Part shown: positions 60,261 through 64,000 of the stretch, in pieces | How the letters are laid out: each line of letters opens with the position of its first letter | Position numbering within the stretch: the stretch's first letter is position 1 | Origin: Penium margaritaceum | Taxonomy: Eukaryota > Streptophyta > Zygnematophyceae > Desmidiales > Peniaceae | Assembly: GCA_023375785.1 (NCBI GenBank) | Contig: SZWC01001577.1 | Location: 58,418 to 122,417, forward strand | Direction: 5' to 3' | Length of the DNA stretch: 64,000 bases | The notes under the pieces: generated by a model | What the model saw: only the letters and a program-made list of their open reading frames with translations | The model's database searches: none | What the model was told of the DNA's origin: nothing | Made by a program: the position numbers and the translations under genes

Positions 60261-63200
60261 ATCTCCCACTTTGCCGCAGTCAGAGTGGGCTGAGTCCACA
60301 TGCCTTCATGCAGAACTGTTGCTTCTCACGGGTTACTGGCTTAGTGCAGAAATCAGCGACCTGCCTGTTGGTTGGAGTAAACTCCAGCTTGATAGCACCC
60401 TCCTGCACCATGTGCCTGATGAAGTGATATGCGATGTCAATGTGCTTGGTGCGTGCATGGTGCTCAGGATTCTTGGCGAGTGCGATTGCGCTCTGGTTGT
60501 CAACGCGCACAGGAACTGGAACTGCTACACTCCCACTCATCTCTGCCATGAGACGCTGGAGCCAAACTGCTTCCTTGGCTCCAAAGCTGAGAGAGACGTA
60601 CTCAGCTTTTGTGCTCGAGGTAGCCACGACCACCTGTCGCTTGCTGCACCAGCTGATGGCACCTCCATTCATGAGAACCACATGTCCAGAGATGGACTTG
60701 CGGGTCTCAGGATTTGACGCCCAATCTGCATCTGTGTAGCCGATGATGCTGTTATCGTTGCCGTTGTAGGTGATGCCGATGTTGATGGTTCCAGCAAGGT
60801 AGCGGAAGATCCGCTTCACTGCCTTCTGGTACTCAGGTCCGGGATGCGTCATGTGCTGGCTCACAGCGCTCACAGCCTGTGCGAGATCCGGCCTGGTTGC
60901 CACCATCAGGTACATAAGACTGCCGACGGCGCTCTGGTACTTCTGCCGCTCAGCTACATCTGCTTCTCCACTGAAGCTCACAAGGTACTGTCGCGTCTCC
61001 AGCGGCGTGCCGATGGGTTTGGCCTCTGCCATGCCGAACCGCTACAGGACATCCTTGATGTAGCGACTCTGCTCTAGCAAGAGAGAGCGTGATTTGCGGT
61101 CACGCATGATCTGGATGCCGAGGAAGTATGATGCCTCCCCGAGATCAGACATCTAGAAGCGCTCCTGTATCGCCTCCTTGAACTCCTGTAGTGCAGACAT
61201 GCTGTTGGAAAGGAGGAGCATGTCATCCACATACACAATGATGATGAGGATCTCATGCTCATACTGCCAGCGATACACGCTGTAGTCACACTCGCTGCGC
61301 TCAAACCCCATGCACTGCAACGCCGCATCCAACTTCTGGTTCCAAGCACGCGACGCTTGCTTGAGGCTGTACAACGACTTCTGCAGCTTGCAAACCAGGT
61401 GCTCCTGGCCATCCATGACAAACCCCTCCGGCTGCTCCATGTAGATCTCCTCCTCCAAGTCACCATTCAAGAATGCCGTCTTGACATCCATGTGGTGAAC
61501 CTCGAAATCCTCAGCTGCTGCATAAGAGAGGAGCGTACGCACAGAGGCAAACTTTGCAACAGGGGCAAAAGTTTCTGTGTAGTCGATGCCCTCCTGCTGC
61601 GAGTAGCCCTTGGCGACCAGCCTCGCCTTGTACTTTTCCAGGTTACCATCTGCTCCCCGCTTCTTCTTGAACACCCACTTGCACTTGATCACCTTACGCC
61701 CATGTGGACGCTCAGTCAGCTCCCACGTGCCGTTGTCCAGCTGCGACTGTATCTCCTGTTGTACGGCTTGCGCCCAATCTGCTGCATCCGGTGCAGCCAT
61801 GGCCTCCTTGTATGACGTTGGCTCACCTGAATCTGCTACAACTGCGACGTTCATCTGTTCTGGCTTTTGTAGCATCCTGAAATGGCCGCGCTCACCAGGC
61901 TTGTAACGCACCCTAAGAGGGTACCTGCGACCTGGTGCTGGAGCGTTAGCGGGCGGCTGGCGCGGTGCTGCTGGCACAACTGCTGCTGCTGGTGGTGCTA
62001 CATCTTCCTCCTCTGCTTCTGCCGGTGAGGCTGCTGTATCTGCTGCATCAGACATGGGAGAGTAGAGTGATTCTCCCACTGTCACAGTAGAGGAAGGATC
62101 GGGAGAGAGTGGGTCAGGAAGGATTTCTGCTCCCACTGTCTCGTCAGCTGCTGGTTCTGCTGCCTCTTCACAGACAATGTTGGTGCCGATGACGTTGCTC
62201 TCGTTGAAGACGACATCCCTGGAGATGATGACGTGGCCTGTATCCCTCTCATAAAGGCGATAGGCTTTGCTTGCCACGTCGTAGCCAATCATCAGCATCT
62301 GCGCACTCTTTGCGTCCCATTTCTGCCGCTTCTCCTTGGGCACGTGCATGTGCGCCAGGCTTCCAAATGCTCGGAGATGACCCACGCTCGGTTTCTTACC
62401 GAATCACGCCTCGTACGGCGTCATCTGCTCCAGCGCCTTAGTTGGACTGCGGTTCTTGATGTAGACCGCAGTGCTCACTGCTTCAGTCCAGAAGTCGTAG
62501 GTCAGCCGAGCCGCGTGCAGCATGGAGCGCGCCGACTCCACAATGGTACGGTTGGCGCGTTCTGCTACACCGTTCTGCTGCGGCGAGTATGGCGCGGTAC
62601 GCTGCGCCTTGATGCCAGCTGCTGCGAGGTAGTCCTGGAACTCCTTGCTCAGGTACTCTCCACCGCGATCGCTGCGCAACGCCTTGATCTTCTTGCCAGT
62701 CTGGTTCTCCAACATGGCCTTGAACTCCTTGAACCTGTCAAAGCACTGGTCCTTGGAAGGAAGGAAGTACACAGCAGTGTAACGGCTGAAATCATCAATG
62801 AAGGTCAGGAAATACCTAGAGCCTCCAAAGCTCTGGGTCTGCATCGGTCCACACAGGTCCGTGTGGACCAGCTCCAACACCTCCTTCGCACGCTCCCTGC
62901 TCCAGAGAACGCCTCCCGGTGCTGCTTCCCCTCCAAACAGCCGATGCACAACTACTGTTCAAAGTTAGAGATAATAGGCAGGTCACGCACCATCTGCTTT
63001 GCTTGAAGCTGCTGCAAGGCACGCATGCCAATGTGGCCGTAGCGCACATGCCAGATCTCACCATCTGTCGCCTGCACCACTGTTGCAAGACTCTGCTCAC
63101 GCGGGATCTTGGTCGCCCCCAGCAGGCGGTACATGTCGCCCTCCCTCACCGACCTGGCCAACTCCTCTCCTGTATCCTTGTTGAGGATGTAGCCATAGTC

Positions 63201-63381
63201 ATCATCGAAGACGACGCGCAGTCCTGTGTTTGTAAGAGAGGAGACTGAGAGGAGGTTGAATGCAGTATTAGGTACGTACAGCACGCCATATAACACTCCC
63301 ACTTTAATGCCACGCGGGGTCTGCAACCACATCTCCACAATCCCAATCCCTTCAGCATACACCACCCGATCATCACCCAAA

Positions 63382-63382
63382 N
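63382..63382. other. Single N between two copies of a ~121-bp protease segment
   Basis: 63261-63381 and 63383-63504 are the same part of the Cop1 protease region, differing at about four or five positions. Confidence 0.93.
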
Positions 63383-64000
63383 GCAGCATTAGGTACGTAC
63401 AGCACGCCATGGAACACTCCCACTTCAATGCCACGCGGGGTCTCCAACCACATCTCCACAATCCCAATCCCTTCAGCATACACCACCCGATCATCACCCA
63501 AAGCGATAGGACGGGGAGGGATGGACAGCAACTGCGTAAACCACTCCCTGTGGTGCGTCAGACTCTTGGTACACCCAGAGTCTTTGTACCACGCCAGATC
63601 CGCCTTCTCCAACTGCGACATGTCAGACTTCGCCATGAAGAGGCGGTCGCGCACCTCCTTGGCCACGTTCATGTTGCCAAAATGGCGCATGCCGGTCTGG
63701 TTCTGCTGCTGCTGCTGCTGCTGGTGCTGCTGACGTTGCTCTAACTGCTGCTGCTGTTGCTGGGGAGATTGCTGCTTTTGCTGCTGCTGCTGTTGCTCCT
63801 TCTGGTCCCTCTTGAACTTGAAGCACTCTTTCTTGTAGTGCCCCTCTTTCTGGCAACAGGGTTGCCGGCCGCTCTCAGCTGCTTCGCCAGCTCCTTTGAC
63901 CTGTCCAGGTACGCCTCCATCCCTTCACCACCCTGCATTTTCAGCGCCATCATCTTTTCCTCCAAAAGCATGAGGAATGCAGGATCCTTACTCTCATACT

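Larger units (their letters stand above)
59525..64000 (-). mobile_element. Cop1 element O, antisense, running off the right edge
   Basis: Read right to left from the edge: gag (about 64000-63880), Gln-rich tract (about 63800-63690), protease about 63620-63130 (DSG near 63580), pre-integrase about 63110-62940 (WHVRYGHIGM), integrase about 62900-62400 ([21 protein letters not shown]). Hinge, RT about 61730-61150 (YVDDM near 61225) and RNase H about 61030-60280 (TDADWAS, STKAEYVSLS) follow, then the purine tract and 3' LTR (60260 to 59525). Among the best-preserved elements in the window, with about four or five breaks in the visible part, one of them at an N join (63382). Its 5' end lies outside the window. 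Confidence 0.93.

Noticed and set aside
61255-61815. A 186-residue plus-strand reading frame (and its parallels at 19851-20315, 27195-27755 and 476-667 on the minus strand)
   Set aside because: It is the complement of the Cop1 reverse transcriptase, and similar frames recur opposite every Cop1 RT. Codon structure of pol explains it.

Overview
The window is plant-type repetitive DNA made almost entirely of Ty1/copia LTR retrotransposons, most of them old and nested in one another. I found no host protein gene, rRNA, tRNA or CRISPR array that I can support. The grounds for a plant are the copia domain order (gag, aspartic protease, integrase, reverse transcriptase, RNase H), primer-binding sites complementary to initiator-Met tRNA, 5-bp target-site duplications and the density of nested copies. 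I cannot name the species; a land plant with a repeat-rich genome fits. All elements are treated as fossils. The names used here are working names.

Families. Cop1 is the dominant family, with a ~738-bp LTR (TGTTGG...CCAACA). Cop1b is an older relative with a ~690-740 bp LTR. Cop2 has a ~0.95-kb LTR and a different gag. Cop3 and Cop4 are two further copia families, with LTRs of ~0.6 kb (tentative) and ~0.65 kb.

Layout. 1-1960: 3' end of a young Cop1 (A). 1961-5524: antisense Cop2, interrupted by Cop1b element K (5525-13576), then Cop2 5' end again (13577-14689). 14690-22674: antisense old Cop1-like element C, interrupted by 3'-truncated Cop1 element B (15725 to about 20832). 22683-31272: old Cop1-like element E carrying the complete but broken Cop1 element D (23129-29774, target duplication CCACA). 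31273-35151: antisense Cop1 F. 35152-40014: Cop3 element G carrying a solo Cop1 LTR (37133-37870, target duplication CTGGT). 40517-48144: antisense Cop1-like element I carrying Cop4 element H (40685-46438, target duplication CATGC). 48145-50473: old Cop1-like J. 50474-51721: an unidentified spacer and the 5' end of a second Cop2. 51722-56752: antisense Cop1b element L. 56753-59524: not clearly copia, with a degenerate ~140-bp tandem array. 59525-64000: young antisense Cop1 (O), running off the right edge.

The most unusual structure is a mosaic junction (Cop1b LTR fused to Cop2 gag/leader/LTR) that occurs three times, twice with the same further flanking sequence. This points to an inverted duplication of a nested block, or to a composite terminal repeat. 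Four single N characters (1726, 7657, 29464, 63382) each sit where repeat sequence is either duplicated or missing, so local structure there may be an assembly product.
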